This document shows positions 33,684 through 43,484 of a DNA stretch of 64,000 nt, piece by piece. Source of the stretch: Pseudomonas sp. B20(2017) (GTDB taxonomy: Bacteria > Pseudomonadota > Gammaproteobacteria > Pseudomonadales > Pseudomonadaceae); the NCBI RefSeq assembly GCF_002113125.1, contig NZ_NEJP01000015.1, positions 124,001-188,000 of the forward strand, given 5' to 3'. Both the position numbers and the translations under genes were made by a program. The stretch's first letter is position 1, and every line of letters starts with the position of its first letter. Under the pieces are notes generated by a model. The model saw only the letters and a list, made by a program, of their open reading frames with translations. It was not told the DNA's origin and did not search any database.

Positions 33684-35060
33684 TCAGCACTCCACCGCGC
33701 TGACCGCCAAGCCGCCCCGTGAAGTCTCTTTATATTTGTCATGCATGTCGGCGCCGGTATCGCGCATGGTGCGGATCACCCGATCCAGCGAAATAAAGTG
33801 CTGACCATCCCCACGCAAGGCCATCTGCGCCGCGTTGATCGCCTTCACCGCCGCAATCGCATTGCGTTCGATGCACGGCACTTGCACCAAGCCACCCACC
33901 GGATCGCAGGTCAGGCCGAGGTTATGTTCGAGACCGATTTCTGCCGCGTTGCACAATTGCTCCGGCGTGGCGCCGAGCACTTCGGCCAGCCCGGCCGCCG
34001 CCATTGCACAGGCCGAACCGACCTCACCCTGACAGCCGACTTCGGCACCGGAGATCGAAGCGTTCTTCTTGCACAGAATCCCCACCGCCGCCGCCCCGAG
34101 GAAGTAATCGACCACGTTGGCGTCGGTCACCGCCTCGCTGAATTTCATGAAGTAGTGCAACACCGCCGGAATGATCCCCGCCGCGCCATTGGTCGGTGCC
34201 GTGACCATGCGGCCGCCGGCGGCGTTTTCCTCGTTCACCGCGAGGGCGAACAGGTTGACCCACTCCATCGCGCTGAGGGTCGAGCCGATCACGTTGGGCT
34301 TGTTCAATTCCTGAAGGCTGCGGTGCAACTTCGCCGCGCGGCGGCGCACGTTGAGGCCGCCGGGCAAGATGCCTTCGTGCTTGAGGCCCTGCTCGACGCA
34401 ATCCTGCATCGCCCGCCAGAGTTTCATCAGGCCGGCGCGGATTTCCTCTTCACTGCGCCAGACCTTCTCGTTGGCCATCATCAATTCGGCCACGCGCAGG
34501 TTGTGGGTCTTGCACAGTTCCAGCAGCTCCACCGCGCTGGAAAAGTCGTAAGGCAACTCGGTGCGATCCAGGTCCACCACGCCGCTGGAAGCCTGCGCCT
34601 CGTCCACCACAAAACCGCCACCGACCGAATAGTAGGTGTCGCGATGCAGCTCGCCGTGATCGCCTTCGGCAACCAGGGTCATGGCGTTGGGGTGGAACGG
34701 CAGGTTCTCGTCGATCAGGCGCATGTCGCGGCCCCATATAAAGGGCACCGACAAACGACCGTCGAGCAACAGCGTGTGGGTTTCGCGCAGGGCCTGGATC
34801 CGCGGGCCGATCTGCGAAGGGTCGATTGCGTCCGGCCACTCGCCCATCAAGCCCATGATCACCGCGTTGTCGCTGCCGTGACCGACACCGGTAGCCGACA
34901 GCGAACCGAACAACTGAACCTCGATGCGGCGCACCTGCTCCAGCAAGTGTTTGTCGCGCAACGACTCGACGAAAAGGGCGGCGGCGCGCATGGGGCCGAC
35001 GGTGTGGGAACTGGAAGGGCCGATGCCGATTTTGAACAGGTCGAAAACGCTGATAGCCAT
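33684..35060 (-). CDS. sdaB: L-serine dehydratase (L-serine ammonia-lyase)
   Basis: Single-chain [4Fe-4S] L-serine dehydratase, 458 residues, converting serine to pyruvate and ammonia. This is the last step of betaine-derived glycine use after GlyA. The N-terminal GIGPSSSHTVGPMRAA motif and the C-terminal cysteines in GCQGEVGSACAMAAAGL and LTCDPVGGLVQVPCIERNA (cluster and catalytic regions) are diagnostic. MAISVFDLFK at 35060 is the family start; twelve upstream codons were rejected. Located between gbdR and cbcX as in P. aeruginosa PA5379. Divergent from cbcX. Confidence 0.95.
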   Translation of the reverse strand: MAISVFDLFKIGIGPSSSHTVGPMRAAALFVESLRDKHLLEQVRRIEVQLFGSLSATGVGHGSDNAVIMGLMGEWPDAIDPSQIGPRIQALRETHTLLLDGRLSVPFIWGRDMRLIDENLPFHPNAMTLVAEGDHGELHRDTYYSVGGGFVVDEAQASSGVVDLDRTELPYDFSSAVELLELCKTHNLRVAELMMANEKVWRSEEEIRAGLMKLWRAMQDCVEQGLKHEGILPGGLNVRRRAAKLHRSLQELNKPNVIGSTLSAMEWVNLFALAVNEENAAGGRMVTAPTNGAAGIIPAVLHYFMKFSEAVTDANVVDYFLGAAAVGILCKKNASISGAEVGCQGEVGSACAMAAAGLAEVLGATPEQLCNAAEIGLEHNLGLTCDPVGGLVQVPCIERNAIAAVKAINAAQMALRGDGQHFISLDRVIRTMRDTGADMHDKYKETSRGGLAVSAVEC

Positions 35061-35496
35061 TGCTGCAGAGCTCCTGAGAGTGCCGGTCCGGGGCATGAAA
35101 CGCCCGCTGGCGGAGCTGCTACGCTCAAGCTGCGATCCGCCGGAATGCCCGCATCATCGGGCTTTTCCCGGGTCGCTCGGCGTCTGACACCGACGTACTC
35201 ATGCCCACTAACGCCGTGCCGGTTTCAGCCCGTGTTTTCGCCGTTTTTATGCGGTTCAGATGGCCAGACAGGGCAGAAAAAAGCTGTAAACGACGTCACT
35301 GACACTGGATGCGACCATCCCTGTACTGGATACGACGCACCCTGTAGGCGTCAGATTTTCACTGGTACATGATCGTATCGACTCGATTGCAAGGCGCTGC
35401 GGTAGAGCTGTCTCCAGAACGCCATCCAACCGCAACCCATAAGTGCGGTGGTCCAATCGGAACACTGCCAAAAAAAACACCAAGGAGTCCCCATTC
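35061..35496. promoter_or_regulatory. Divergent sdaB-cbcX control region
   Basis: A 436-bp gap without a reading frame of note. It separates two genes that GbdR activates in P. aeruginosa, so operator sites are expected, but none could be fixed by inspection. The cbcX ribosome site AAGGAG is at 35482-35487. Confidence 0.5.
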
Positions 35497-36444
35497 ATGA
35501 AAGGTTCCCCGTCGTTGTTGTTGGCCGCCATGCTGAGTCTGCCATTGCTGGCTCAAGCCGCAGAACCGGCGCAGTGCAGTACCGTGAACTTCTCCGATGT
35601 CGGCTGGACCGACATCACCGCAACAACCGCCACCACCTCCGTCGTGCTCCAGGCCCTCGGCTACAAGACCAAGACCACCATGATTTCCGTACCCGTGACC
35701 TACAAGTCGCTGGCCGACGGCAAGAACATGGACGTGTTCCTCGGCAACTGGATGCCGACCATGGAAAACGACATCAAGGCCTACCGCGACGCCGGCACCG
35801 TAGAAACCGTGCGCACCAACCTCAAGGGCGCCAAGTACACCCTCGCCGTTCCACAAGCCTTGTATGACAAGGGTCTGCACGACTTCGCCGACATCGCCAA
35901 ATTCAAGAAAGAACTCGACGGCAAGATCTACGGGATCGAGCCGGGCAACGACGGCAACCGCCTGATCCAGAGCATGATCGACAAGAACGCTTTCGGCCTG
36001 AAGGACGCCGGTTTCAAGGTCGTCGAATCCAGCGAAGCGGGCATGCTGTCGCAGGTCGACCGCGCACAGAAACGCGACACCGCCGTGGTGTTCCTCGGCT
36101 GGGCGCCGCACCCGATGAACAAGCGCTTCAAGATTCAGTACCTGACCGGTGGTGACGATTTCTTCGGCCCGGATTTCGGCGCCGCCACCGTGGCGACCAA
36201 CACCCGCAAGGGTTACGCCGAGGAATGCAGCAACGTCGGCCAACTGCTGAAAAACCTGGAGTTCACCGTCGACATGGAAAGTGAACTGATGGGCAACATC
36301 CTGGACGACAAGATGAAGCCTGACGCGGCTGCCAAGGCCTGGCTGAAAAAGAATCCACAAGTGCTCGATACCTGGCTCGCTGGCGTGACCACCATTGACG
36401 GTAAACCAGGCCTGGAGGCCGTGAAAGCCAAGCTGAATCAGTAA
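35497..36444 (+). CDS. cbcX: Choline-binding periplasmic protein of the Cbc transporter
   Basis: Substrate-binding protein, 315 residues, for the CbcXWV quaternary-amine ABC transporter. Signal peptide MKGSPSLLLAAMLSLPLLAQ with cleavage after QAA. Ligand-cage aromatics appear in VGWTDI, LGNWMPTME and FLGWAPHPMN. AAGGAG lies upstream of ATG 35497; an upstream in-frame start would destroy the signal sequence. The permease gene follows 66 bp later across a hairpin. By analogy to P. aeruginosa it favours choline, while CaiX binds carnitine. Confidence 0.94.
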   Translation: MKGSPSLLLAAMLSLPLLAQAAEPAQCSTVNFSDVGWTDITATTATTSVVLQALGYKTKTTMISVPVTYKSLADGKNMDVFLGNWMPTMENDIKAYRDAGTVETVRTNLKGAKYTLAVPQALYDKGLHDFADIAKFKKELDGKIYGIEPGNDGNRLIQSMIDKNAFGLKDAGFKVVESSEAGMLSQVDRAQKRDTAVVFLGWAPHPMNKRFKIQYLTGGDDFFGPDFGAATVATNTRKGYAEECSNVGQLLKNLEFTVDMESELMGNILDDKMKPDAAAKAWLKKNPQVLDTWLAGVTTIDGKPGLEAVKAKLNQ

Positions 36445-36453
36445 TCGCTTATG

Positions 36454-36475
36454 CCGGACGGCTCACGCCGTCCGG
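36454..36475 (+). terminator. Stem-loop between cbcX and cbcW
   Basis: Perfect CCGGACGGC / GCCGTCCGG stem (9 bp) with a TCAC loop, ten bases after the cbcX stop, followed by GGCTGTTTATTTCC. Likely a leaky terminator or mRNA stabiliser that raises binding protein over permease. Confidence 0.75.
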
Positions 36476-36510
36476 GCTGTTTATTTCCTTGCATGCGGAC
36501 GTTCACTACC

Positions 36511-37356
36511 ATGCTGATTGATCAGAAAATCCCTTTAGGCCAGTACATCGCGGGCTTCGTTGAATGGTTGACGCAACACGGCGCCAACACCTTCGACGCA
36601 ATCGCCGTGACCCTGGAAACGATGATCCACGGCGTGACGTTTGCGCTGACCTGGTTCAACCCGCTGGTGCTGATCGGCCTCATCGCCCTGCTGGCCCACT
36701 TCATTCAACGCAAATGGGGCCTGACCGCGTTCGTGGTCGCCTCCTTCCTGCTGATCCTCAACCTGGGGTACTGGCAGGAAACCATGGAAACCCTCGCCCA
36801 GGTGATGTTCGCGACCCTGGTCTGCGTGGTCATCGGCGTGCCGCTGGGCATCGTCGCCGCGCACAAACCGATGTTCTACACTTTGATGAGGCCGGTGCTC
36901 GATCTGATGCAGACCGTACCGACCTTCGTTTACCTCATTCCTACCCTGACCCTCTTCGGGCTGGGCGTGGTGCCGGGCCTGATCTCCACGGTGGTGTTCG
37001 CCATCGCTGCGCCGATCCGCCTGACCTACCTGGGCATCCGCGATGTCCCGGAAGAACTGATGGACGCCGGCAAGGCCTTCGGCTGCTCGCGTCGCCAACT
37101 GCTCTCACGGATCGAACTGCCCCACGCCATGCCGAGCATCGCGGCCGGCATCACCCAGTGCATCATGCTGTCGCTGTCGATGGTGGTGATCGCGGCACTG
37201 GTAGGCGCCGACGGACTCGGCAAACCGGTGGTCAACGCACTGAACACTGCTGATATCGCCCTGGGCTTCGAAGCGGGCCTGGCGATCGTACTGCTGGCGA
37301 TCATGCTCGACCGTATCTGCAAACAACCCGACGCCAAAGTAGGGGGTGACGCATGA
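36511..37356 (+). CDS. cbcW: Quaternary amine ABC transporter permease
   Basis: Inner-membrane permease of 281 residues, ProW/OpuAB type. About six membrane segments are evident, with the EAA-type coupling loop in IRDVPEELMDAGKAFGCSRRQLLSRIELPHAMPSI near the C-terminus. ATG 36511 was preferred because 20 upstream in-frame codons run through the cbcX hairpin; its ribosome site is weak. The stop overlaps the cbcV start by four bases (ATGA). It serves as the common core for CbcX, CaiX and probably a betaine-binding protein coded elsewhere. Confidence 0.93.
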   Translation: MLIDQKIPLGQYIAGFVEWLTQHGANTFDAIAVTLETMIHGVTFALTWFNPLVLIGLIALLAHFIQRKWGLTAFVVASFLLILNLGYWQETMETLAQVMFATLVCVVIGVPLGIVAAHKPMFYTLMRPVLDLMQTVPTFVYLIPTLTLFGLGVVPGLISTVVFAIAAPIRLTYLGIRDVPEELMDAGKAFGCSRRQLLSRIELPHAMPSIAAGITQCIMLSLSMVVIAALVGADGLGKPVVNALNTADIALGFEAGLAIVLLAIMLDRICKQPDAKVGGDA

Positions 37357-38531
37357 GCATTATTCGCTTCGATAACGTTGACGTTATATTCGCAAGAGAT
37401 CCACGCGAGGCACTCAAGCTGCTGGATCAGGGCATGACCCGTAACGAGATCCTGAAAAAGACCGGGCAGATTGTCGGCGTTGAAAAAGCCAGCCTGGATA
37501 TCGAGAAAGGCGAAATCTGTGTACTGATGGGCCTGTCCGGCTCCGGTAAATCCAGCCTGCTGCGCTGCATCAACGGCCTCAACACCGTGAGCCGCGGCAA
37601 GCTGTTCGTCGAACACGAAGGCAAGCAGATCGACATCGCATCCTGCAGCCCGGCCGAACTGAAAATGATGCGCACCAAGCGCATTGCGATGGTGTTCCAG
37701 AAGTTCGCCCTGATGCCCTGGTTGACCGTTCGCGAGAACATCAGCTTCGGACTGGAAATGCAGGGCCGTCCCGAGAAAGAACGCCGCAAACTGGTGGATG
37801 ACAAGCTCGAGCTGGTGGGCCTGACCCAATGGCGCAACAAGAAACCCAACGAACTGTCCGGCGGCATGCAGCAGCGTGTTGGCCTGGCCCGCGCGCTGGC
37901 GATGGACGCCGACATTCTGCTGATGGACGAACCGTTCTCGGCCCTCGACCCGCTGATCCGTCAGGGTCTGCAGGATGAACTGCTGGAACTGCAACGCAAG
38001 CTGAGCAAGACCATCGTGTTCGTCAGCCACGACCTCGACGAGGCGCTGAAACTCGGCAGCCGCATCGCGATCATGAAAGACGGCCGGATCATCCAGTACA
38101 GCGTGCCGGAAGAGATCGTGCTCAACCCTGCGGACGATTACGTACGCACCTTCGTCGCCCACACCAATCCGCTGAACGTGCTGTGCGGTCGCAGCCTGAT
38201 GCGTACCCTCGACAACTGCAAACGCATCAACGGTTCGGTGTGCCTGGATCCGGGCGGCGACTCGTGGCTGGATCTGGCTGAAGGCAACACCATCAAGGGC
38301 GCACGCAAGAACGGCTCGGCACTCGATCTGCAGAACTGGGTGCCGGGGCAAGCGGTGGAAGGCCTTGATCGTCGTCCGACCTTGGTGGACTCGAACATCG
38401 GCATGCGTGACGCCTTGCAGATCCGTTATCAGACCGGCAACAAACTGGTGCTGCACGACAACAACCATGTGGTGGGGATTCTTGGCGACAGCGAGCTGTA
38501 TCACGCGCTGCTCGGGAAGAACCTGGGGTAA
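37353..38531 (+). CDS. cbcV: Quaternary amine ABC transporter ATPase
   Basis: ATP-binding subunit of 392 residues, ProV/OpuAA type. Walker A GLSGSGKSS, signature LSGGMQQRVGLARAL, Walker B ILLMDEPFSALD and switch-loop VSHDLDEALKLG are all intact. An N-terminal 50-residue extension and a C-terminal regulatory part of about 120 residues resemble the CBS-type tail of ProV. Translationally coupled to cbcW. A strong terminator follows 14 bp after the stop. Confidence 0.95.
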   Translation: MSIIRFDNVDVIFARDPREALKLLDQGMTRNEILKKTGQIVGVEKASLDIEKGEICVLMGLSGSGKSSLLRCINGLNTVSRGKLFVEHEGKQIDIASCSPAELKMMRTKRIAMVFQKFALMPWLTVRENISFGLEMQGRPEKERRKLVDDKLELVGLTQWRNKKPNELSGGMQQRVGLARALAMDADILLMDEPFSALDPLIRQGLQDELLELQRKLSKTIVFVSHDLDEALKLGSRIAIMKDGRIIQYSVPEEIVLNPADDYVRTFVAHTNPLNVLCGRSLMRTLDNCKRINGSVCLDPGGDSWLDLAEGNTIKGARKNGSALDLQNWVPGQAVEGLDRRPTLVDSNIGMRDALQIRYQTGNKLVLHDNNHVVGILGDSELYHALLGKNLG

Positions 38532-38544
38532 AGAGAGCAGACAC

Positions 38545-38576
38545 AAAAACGCCGCGAGAGGATCGCGGCGTTTTTG
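38545..38576 (+). terminator. Rho-independent terminator of cbcXWV
   Basis: AACGCCGCGA / TCGCGGCGTT stem with a GAGGA loop, A-run before and TTTTT after. It could also act on the minus strand, but the betT stop codon lies 150 bp away. Confidence 0.9.
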
Positions 38577-38618
38577 TTTATGGGATATCGGGCAAAGCCG
38601 TGTTGAGGCAGATGGCCC

Positions 38619-38686
38619 CTTCGCGAGCAAGCCCGCTCCCACATTTGGAATGCATTCCCCTGTGGGAGCGGGCTTGCTCGCGAAGA
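38619..38686. repeat. REP palindrome pair
   Basis: Compact inverted pair between the convergent cbcV and betT genes. Confidence 0.9.
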
Positions 38687-38726
38687 AGGCAACGCGGTGT
38701 CACTGAGGCACCGCGTCACTTACATC

Positions 38727-40724
38727 TCAGCTATAAACACGGCCAAGGAGTTGCCGATGGCTTTCAAACTGATCGAGCACATCGCGCGTGATCTGATCCT
38801 GTGTGAAGCCCATCAGGTCGTAGTCCTGGCTGCCGTTGTGCAGGTACACCTCGGCGCGGTAGAAACGCTGACGCGCCTCATCGGACTGAACCGACTCGCT
38901 CGGGGTGGCCAGATAGCCGTCCAGGCTCACTTCGTAGACAAAAGGGTTGCCCTCTTCCATCTCGACCCGCACGCCCATGCAGCGTTTGGATTTACCCAGC
39001 AGCGTCTGCACTTCCAGACCCTGAGCACGCATTTGCGCGGCAGCATCTTCCAGCGCCGGGCTGACGTGTTTGTCCATGAAGCGCTGAACCACCGATTGGC
39101 TCGGTTGCAGATCCAGCTGAGTCAGACGCTCGCTGAAACCACGACGACCGCGTTCGGCCAGTTGCGCTTGCTCCTGTTCGATCTGCGTGTCCTGGCGCAT
39201 TGCCTTGTGCAGGCCGAACATGAAGAACACCAGCACCACCGAGAACGGCAGACCGGCCAGCACCACCATGGTTTGCATGGCTTCGAAGTTACCGGCGAAC
39301 AGCAGGCCGATGGTCACCAGCGTGATCACGACCGACCAGAAGATCCGCAGCCAGTGCGGGGCGTCTTCGTCGACGTTGCCGCCCTTGCAGGACAGGTTCG
39401 CCATCATCACCGCGCCAGAGTCGGCCGGAGTAAGGAACAGCACGAAACCGACGAAGATCGACACACCGATGACGACTTTCGACGCCGGGTAGTGTTCAAG
39501 CAACTGATAGATCGCCATCGACGGCTGTTCCAGCGCCGTCTTGCCGAGTTCCACCGCGCCCTGGTTCATCACCAGATCCAGCGCCGAGTTACCGAAGATC
39601 GACAGCCACGCCAGGGTGAAACCCAGTGGAATCAGCAGCACGCCAGCCACCAGTTCACGCACGGTACGACCACGGGAAATACGTGCGATGAACATGCCGA
39701 CGAATGGGGCCCAGGAAATCCACCACGCCCAGTAGAACAGAGTCCACAGGCCCAGCCAGCGGTCGGACTTCTCGCTGTCGCCTTCATAGACGTACAGGTC
39801 GAAAGTCTTCAGCACCACGCCGTTGAGGTAGTCGCCGATGTTCTGCACGAAGCCGTTGAGCAAGTGCAGGGTCGGGCCGAACAGCAGGACGAAAATCAGC
39901 AGGCCGCTGAACAGGATGATGTTGAGGTTGGACAGACGACGGATGCCGTTTTCCACGCCGGACACGGCAGCGATGGTCGCCACGGTGCTCATCACGATGA
40001 TCACGATCAGCAGGTTGGTGTTGCTGTGCTCCATGCCGAACAGGTTTTCCAGGCCCGAAGACACTTGCAGCGAACCGATCCCCAGGTTGGTCACCAGACC
40101 CAGCAGGGTCACGAACATGCCGAAGCCGTCTACCGCATGACCGGCCGCTCCCTTGACCCAGCGCTCACCCGCAAGCGGATACAGCGCCGAACGCAGCGCC
40201 AGGGGCTGGTTGTGACGGTAAGCAAAATACGCCACGGCCAGACCGACCAGCGCGTAGATCGCCCAGCCGTGCAGGCCCCAGTGCAGGAAGGTCAGCTGAA
40301 CAGCCTGACGTGCCGCCAGGTTGGTGGCCGACGCGCCTTCCGGCGGGTTGAAGTAGTGATCCAGCGGCTCGGAGGCGCCGAAGTACAGCAGCGAAATACC
40401 GATACCCGACGAGAACAGCATCCCCGCCCAGGCGCCGTAGCTGAAATCCGGGGTGTCATCCTTGCTACCCAGTTTGAGTTTGCCGTAGGAGGAAAACGCC
40501 AGGCCCACCACGAAAACGAGGTAAGCGGCGATCACCACCATGTAGTACCAGCCGAAGCTGCGGGACAACCAGGCCTGGGCCACTCCCAGCATTCTGCCGG
40601 CCTCTTGCGGGGCGATGATCAGAATGGCGGTCAACAACAGAATCAGCGCGGTAGAGGTGTAGAACACCCAACCGTTGACCGTCACCTTCTCGGGCGGGGT
40701 CTTTATAAGCGAGGCAGAACTCAT
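38727..40724 (-). CDS. betT: High-affinity choline transporter (BCCT family)
   Basis: Sodium- or proton-coupled choline carrier of 665 residues with twelve membrane segments. BCCT landmarks: SSGIGISLLYFGASEPLDHY in segment 3, LHWGLHGWAIYALVG, and the tryptophan-rich LFYWAWWISWAPFVGMFIARISRGRTVRE. The last 130 or so residues form a soluble cytoplasmic tail, as in osmoregulated BetT. MSSASLIKTP at 40724 was chosen over a 12-codon extension. Divergent from betIBA with the BetI palindrome in the shared region. Confidence 0.95.
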   Translation of the reverse strand: MSSASLIKTPPEKVTVNGWVFYTSTALILLLTAILIIAPQEAGRMLGVAQAWLSRSFGWYYMVVIAAYLVFVVGLAFSSYGKLKLGSKDDTPDFSYGAWAGMLFSSGIGISLLYFGASEPLDHYFNPPEGASATNLAARQAVQLTFLHWGLHGWAIYALVGLAVAYFAYRHNQPLALRSALYPLAGERWVKGAAGHAVDGFGMFVTLLGLVTNLGIGSLQVSSGLENLFGMEHSNTNLLIVIIVMSTVATIAAVSGVENGIRRLSNLNIILFSGLLIFVLLFGPTLHLLNGFVQNIGDYLNGVVLKTFDLYVYEGDSEKSDRWLGLWTLFYWAWWISWAPFVGMFIARISRGRTVRELVAGVLLIPLGFTLAWLSIFGNSALDLVMNQGAVELGKTALEQPSMAIYQLLEHYPASKVVIGVSIFVGFVLFLTPADSGAVMMANLSCKGGNVDEDAPHWLRIFWSVVITLVTIGLLFAGNFEAMQTMVVLAGLPFSVVLVFFMFGLHKAMRQDTQIEQEQAQLAERGRRGFSERLTQLDLQPSQSVVQRFMDKHVSPALEDAAAQMRAQGLEVQTLLGKSKRCMGVRVEMEEGNPFVYEVSLDGYLATPSESVQSDEARQRFYRAEVYLHNGSQDYDLMGFTQDQITRDVLDQFESHRQLLGRVYS

Positions 40725-41149
40725 GGCACAAATGCTCCAGGCAGTGCGAGAGAAGAACACAAGGCAACACGGAACCCGACCAATCGGTTAGTTGGCAGCC
40801 GACCGGCGGGTGATATAAAGACACCCCGAAAAAAGCCCGAACCTGCAGAGATGGCACCGCGAATCGCCGTCGTGGCCGAGGCATGGACGTTCATCCGAAA
40901 CCTGGCCTTGAGCGTCTTGCCCATTCAACACGTCCATCGAACGTCGAACCGCGCCTTGCCCCGCGCAGGTTTCGAGCATTTTCGGATGTCGGTTTATCGC
41001 CACTTACACGTAGGAAAAATCTGTAGGCAGCGACGATTTGTCGCAGATCTTATTCTTTGTTGATTGAACGTTCAATCAAAACAAAATAGACTGGCCCTCA
41101 ATCCGATCGGCGTCATTCGCCCGTCGGAAGGCCTAAGGAGATGTGCAAG
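40725..41149. promoter_or_regulatory. betT-betI divergent control region
   Basis: A 425-bp non-coding gap between divergent betT and betI. The BetI-type palindrome lies 70 bp before betI. No other element was identified with confidence. Confidence 0.75.
41060..41079. promoter_or_regulatory. BetI-type operator
   Basis: A perfect 20-bp palindrome, TTGATTGAACGTTCAATCAA, matching the half-site pattern of TetR-family BetI operators. It lies 70 bp upstream of betI and faces betT on the other side, so it may control both. Confidence 0.88.
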
Positions 41150-41743
41150 ATGCCCAAGGTCGGTATGCAACCCATCCGCCGCCAACAACTGATCGAAGCC
41201 ACTTTGCAGGCGGTTGATCAGGTCGGAATGGGGGACGCCAGCATTGCGCTGATCGCCCGTTTGGCCGGTGTCTCGAATGGCATCATCAGTCACTATTTTC
41301 AGGACAAGAACGGCCTGATTGCCGCCACGATGCGGTATCTGATGAGCGTCCTCAGCGAGAACGTCACCGCGCGCCGTCAGGCGCTGGCAGACAGCAGCCC
41401 CCGGGCGCATCTGCAGGTGATCATCGAAGGCAACTTCGACGCCAGCCAGGTCAATGGCCCGGCAATGAAAACCTGGCTGGCCTTCTGGGCCACCAGCATG
41501 CACCAGCCGTCTTTGCACAGGTTGCAGCGGATCAACGATCACCGTCTGTATTCCAACCTGTGCTGCGAGTTCCGCCGTGTGTTGCCGCTCGAAGATGCGC
41601 GCACCGCCGCCCGCGGACTGGCAGCTCTGATTGACGGCTTGTGGTTGCGCGGCGCGCTGTCGGGAGACGCTTTCGACACTGCGCAGGCGCAACAGATCGC
41701 TTACGAATACATGGATTTCCAATTGGCCAAGAAGGTGAGCTAG
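41150..41743 (+). CDS. betI: Choline-responsive repressor BetI (TetR family)
   Basis: TetR-type repressor of 197 residues controlling betIBA, relieved by choline. N-terminal HTH: IALIARLAGVSNGIISHYFQDKNGLI at about 30-55. The effector domain includes MKTWLAFWATSMHQPSLHRLQRIN, diagnostic for BetI. MPKVGMQP at 41150 has AAGGAG nine bases upstream; the ATG three codons earlier abuts that element. An 88-bp gap leads to betB. Confidence 0.95.
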   Translation: MPKVGMQPIRRQQLIEATLQAVDQVGMGDASIALIARLAGVSNGIISHYFQDKNGLIAATMRYLMSVLSENVTARRQALADSSPRAHLQVIIEGNFDASQVNGPAMKTWLAFWATSMHQPSLHRLQRINDHRLYSNLCCEFRRVLPLEDARTAARGLAALIDGLWLRGALSGDAFDTAQAQQIAYEYMDFQLAKKVS

Positions 41744-41831
41744 AGCACACAGAAAACGCTCGGCCCCTGAACGCCACCGCAGCCTGATCGCGGTGGTCAA
41801 CGCCAACCACTTATGCACTTGCGAGGACACT

Positions 41832-43304
41832 ATGGCCCGTTTCGAACTGCAAAAACTCTACATCGATGGCGCGTACTCCGACGCCGGCAGCGATGCCACC
41901 TTCGAAGCCATCAACCCGGCTAACGGTGAAGTCCTCGCACAAGTGCAACGTGCGACCAAGGAAGACGTCGAGCGCGCAGTAGTCAGCGCCGAAAAGGGCC
42001 AGAAAATCTGGGCTGCGATGACCGCCATGGAGCGTTCGCGCATCCTGCGTCGCGCCGTCGACATCCTGCGCGAGCGCAACGATGAACTGGCTGCCCTGGA
42101 AACCCTGGACACCGGCAAAGCCTTCTCCGAAACCAAGTACGTCGACATCGTTACCGGCGCCGACGTGCTGGAATACTACGCAGGCCTGGTACCCGCCATC
42201 GAAGGCGAGCAGATCCCGCTGCGTGACACCTCGTTTGTCTACACCCGTCGCGAGCCGCTGGGCGTTGTCGCCGGTATCGGCGCTTGGAACTACCCGATCC
42301 AGATCGCCCTGTGGAAATCCGCTCCAGCCCTGGCGGCCGGTAACGCGATGATCTTCAAGCCAAGCGAAGTCACCTCGCTGACCACCCTGAAACTGGCCGA
42401 GATCTACACCGAAGCCGGCGTTCCGAACGGCGTGTTCAACGTCCTGACCGGCAGCGGCCGTGAGGTCGGCACATGGCTGACCGAGCACCCGCGCATCGAG
42501 AAGATCTCTTTCACCGGCGGCACCGACACCGGCAAGAAGGTCATGGCCAGCGCTTCGGCTTCGTCGCTCAAAGACGTGACCATGGAACTGGGCGGCAAGT
42601 CCCCGCTGATCATCTGCGACGACGCCGACCTGGATCGCGCCGCCGACACCGCGATGATGGCCAACTTCTACAGCTCCGGTCAGGTCTGCACCAACGGCAC
42701 TCGCGTGTTCGTGCCGAGCCACCTGAAAGCCGCTTTCGAAGCCAAGATCGTCGAGCGCGTTGCCCGCATCCGCGTTGGCAACCCGGAAGACGAAAACACC
42801 AACTTCGGCCCGCTGGTCAGCTTCGCGCACATGGAAAACGTGCTGGGCTACATCGCCAAGGGTAAAGAAGAAGGCGCCCGCGTTCTGTGCGGCGGCGAGC
42901 GCATGACCGACGGCGAATTCGCCAAAGGCGCGTTTGTGGCTCCGACCGTGTTCACCGACTGCACTGACGACATGACCATCGTCCGTGAAGAAATCTTCGG
43001 CCCGGTGATGGCGATCCTGACCTACGAAACCGAAGAAGAAGTGATCCGCCGCGCCAACGACACCGACTTCGGCCTGGCCGCCGGTATCGTCACCCGCGAC
43101 CTGAACCGCGCCCACCGCGTGATTCATCAACTGGAAGCCGGTATCTGCTGGATCAACGCCTGGGGCGAGTCCGACGCAAAAATGCCGGTTGGCGGTTACA
43201 AGCAGTCGGGCGTCGGCCGTGAGAACGGCATCAGCTCGCTGAACAACTTCACTCGCATCAAATCGGTACAGGTCGAGCTGGGCGATTACGTCTCGGTGTT
43301 CTAA
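41832..43304 (+). CDS. betB: Betaine aldehyde dehydrogenase
   Basis: NAD(P)-dependent aldehyde dehydrogenase of 490 residues oxidising betaine aldehyde to glycine betaine. Seen: GIGAWNYPIQ (cofactor site), FTGGTDTGKKVMA, MELGGKSPLI with the general-base glutamate, and GQVCTNGTRVF with the catalytic cysteine. MARFELQKLYIDG at 41832 fits the family N-terminus. Middle gene of betIBA, with a REP pair between it and betA. Confidence 0.97.
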   Translation: MARFELQKLYIDGAYSDAGSDATFEAINPANGEVLAQVQRATKEDVERAVVSAEKGQKIWAAMTAMERSRILRRAVDILRERNDELAALETLDTGKAFSETKYVDIVTGADVLEYYAGLVPAIEGEQIPLRDTSFVYTRREPLGVVAGIGAWNYPIQIALWKSAPALAAGNAMIFKPSEVTSLTTLKLAEIYTEAGVPNGVFNVLTGSGREVGTWLTEHPRIEKISFTGGTDTGKKVMASASASSLKDVTMELGGKSPLIICDDADLDRAADTAMMANFYSSGQVCTNGTRVFVPSHLKAAFEAKIVERVARIRVGNPEDENTNFGPLVSFAHMENVLGYIAKGKEEGARVLCGGERMTDGEFAKGAFVAPTVFTDCTDDMTIVREEIFGPVMAILTYETEEEVIRRANDTDFGLAAGIVTRDLNRAHRVIHQLEAGICWINAWGESDAKMPVGGYKQSGVGRENGISSLNNFTRIKSVQVELGDYVSVF

Positions 43305-43333
43305 GACCCGAGTCTCGTATTGCCTGCGAGGGC

Positions 43334-43428
43334 CTCTTCGCGGGCAAGCCCGCTCCCACAGGTTTGGGGTCGTCCTTCAAATCCGTGGCAACTCCCAATC
43401 CCTGTGGGAGCTGGCTTGCCAGCGATTC
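43334..43428. repeat. REP pair between betB and betA, mixed cores
   Basis: The left copy has the GCGGGCAAGCCCGC core. The right copy reads GAGCTGGCTTGCCAGC, another core subtype, so the two arms are not true inverses in the centre. Confidence 0.85.
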
Positions 43429-43484
43429 GAGTGCATAGCACTCGCCGAGGCCCGATCTGACCACATCTAAAGAGGGTGCATTCA

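Noticed and set aside
38697..41063. Very long open frame antisense to betT (788 codons)
   Set aside because: A shadow caused by high GC at third positions; the betT strand has full family motifs while the antisense product has none and runs through REP sequence.
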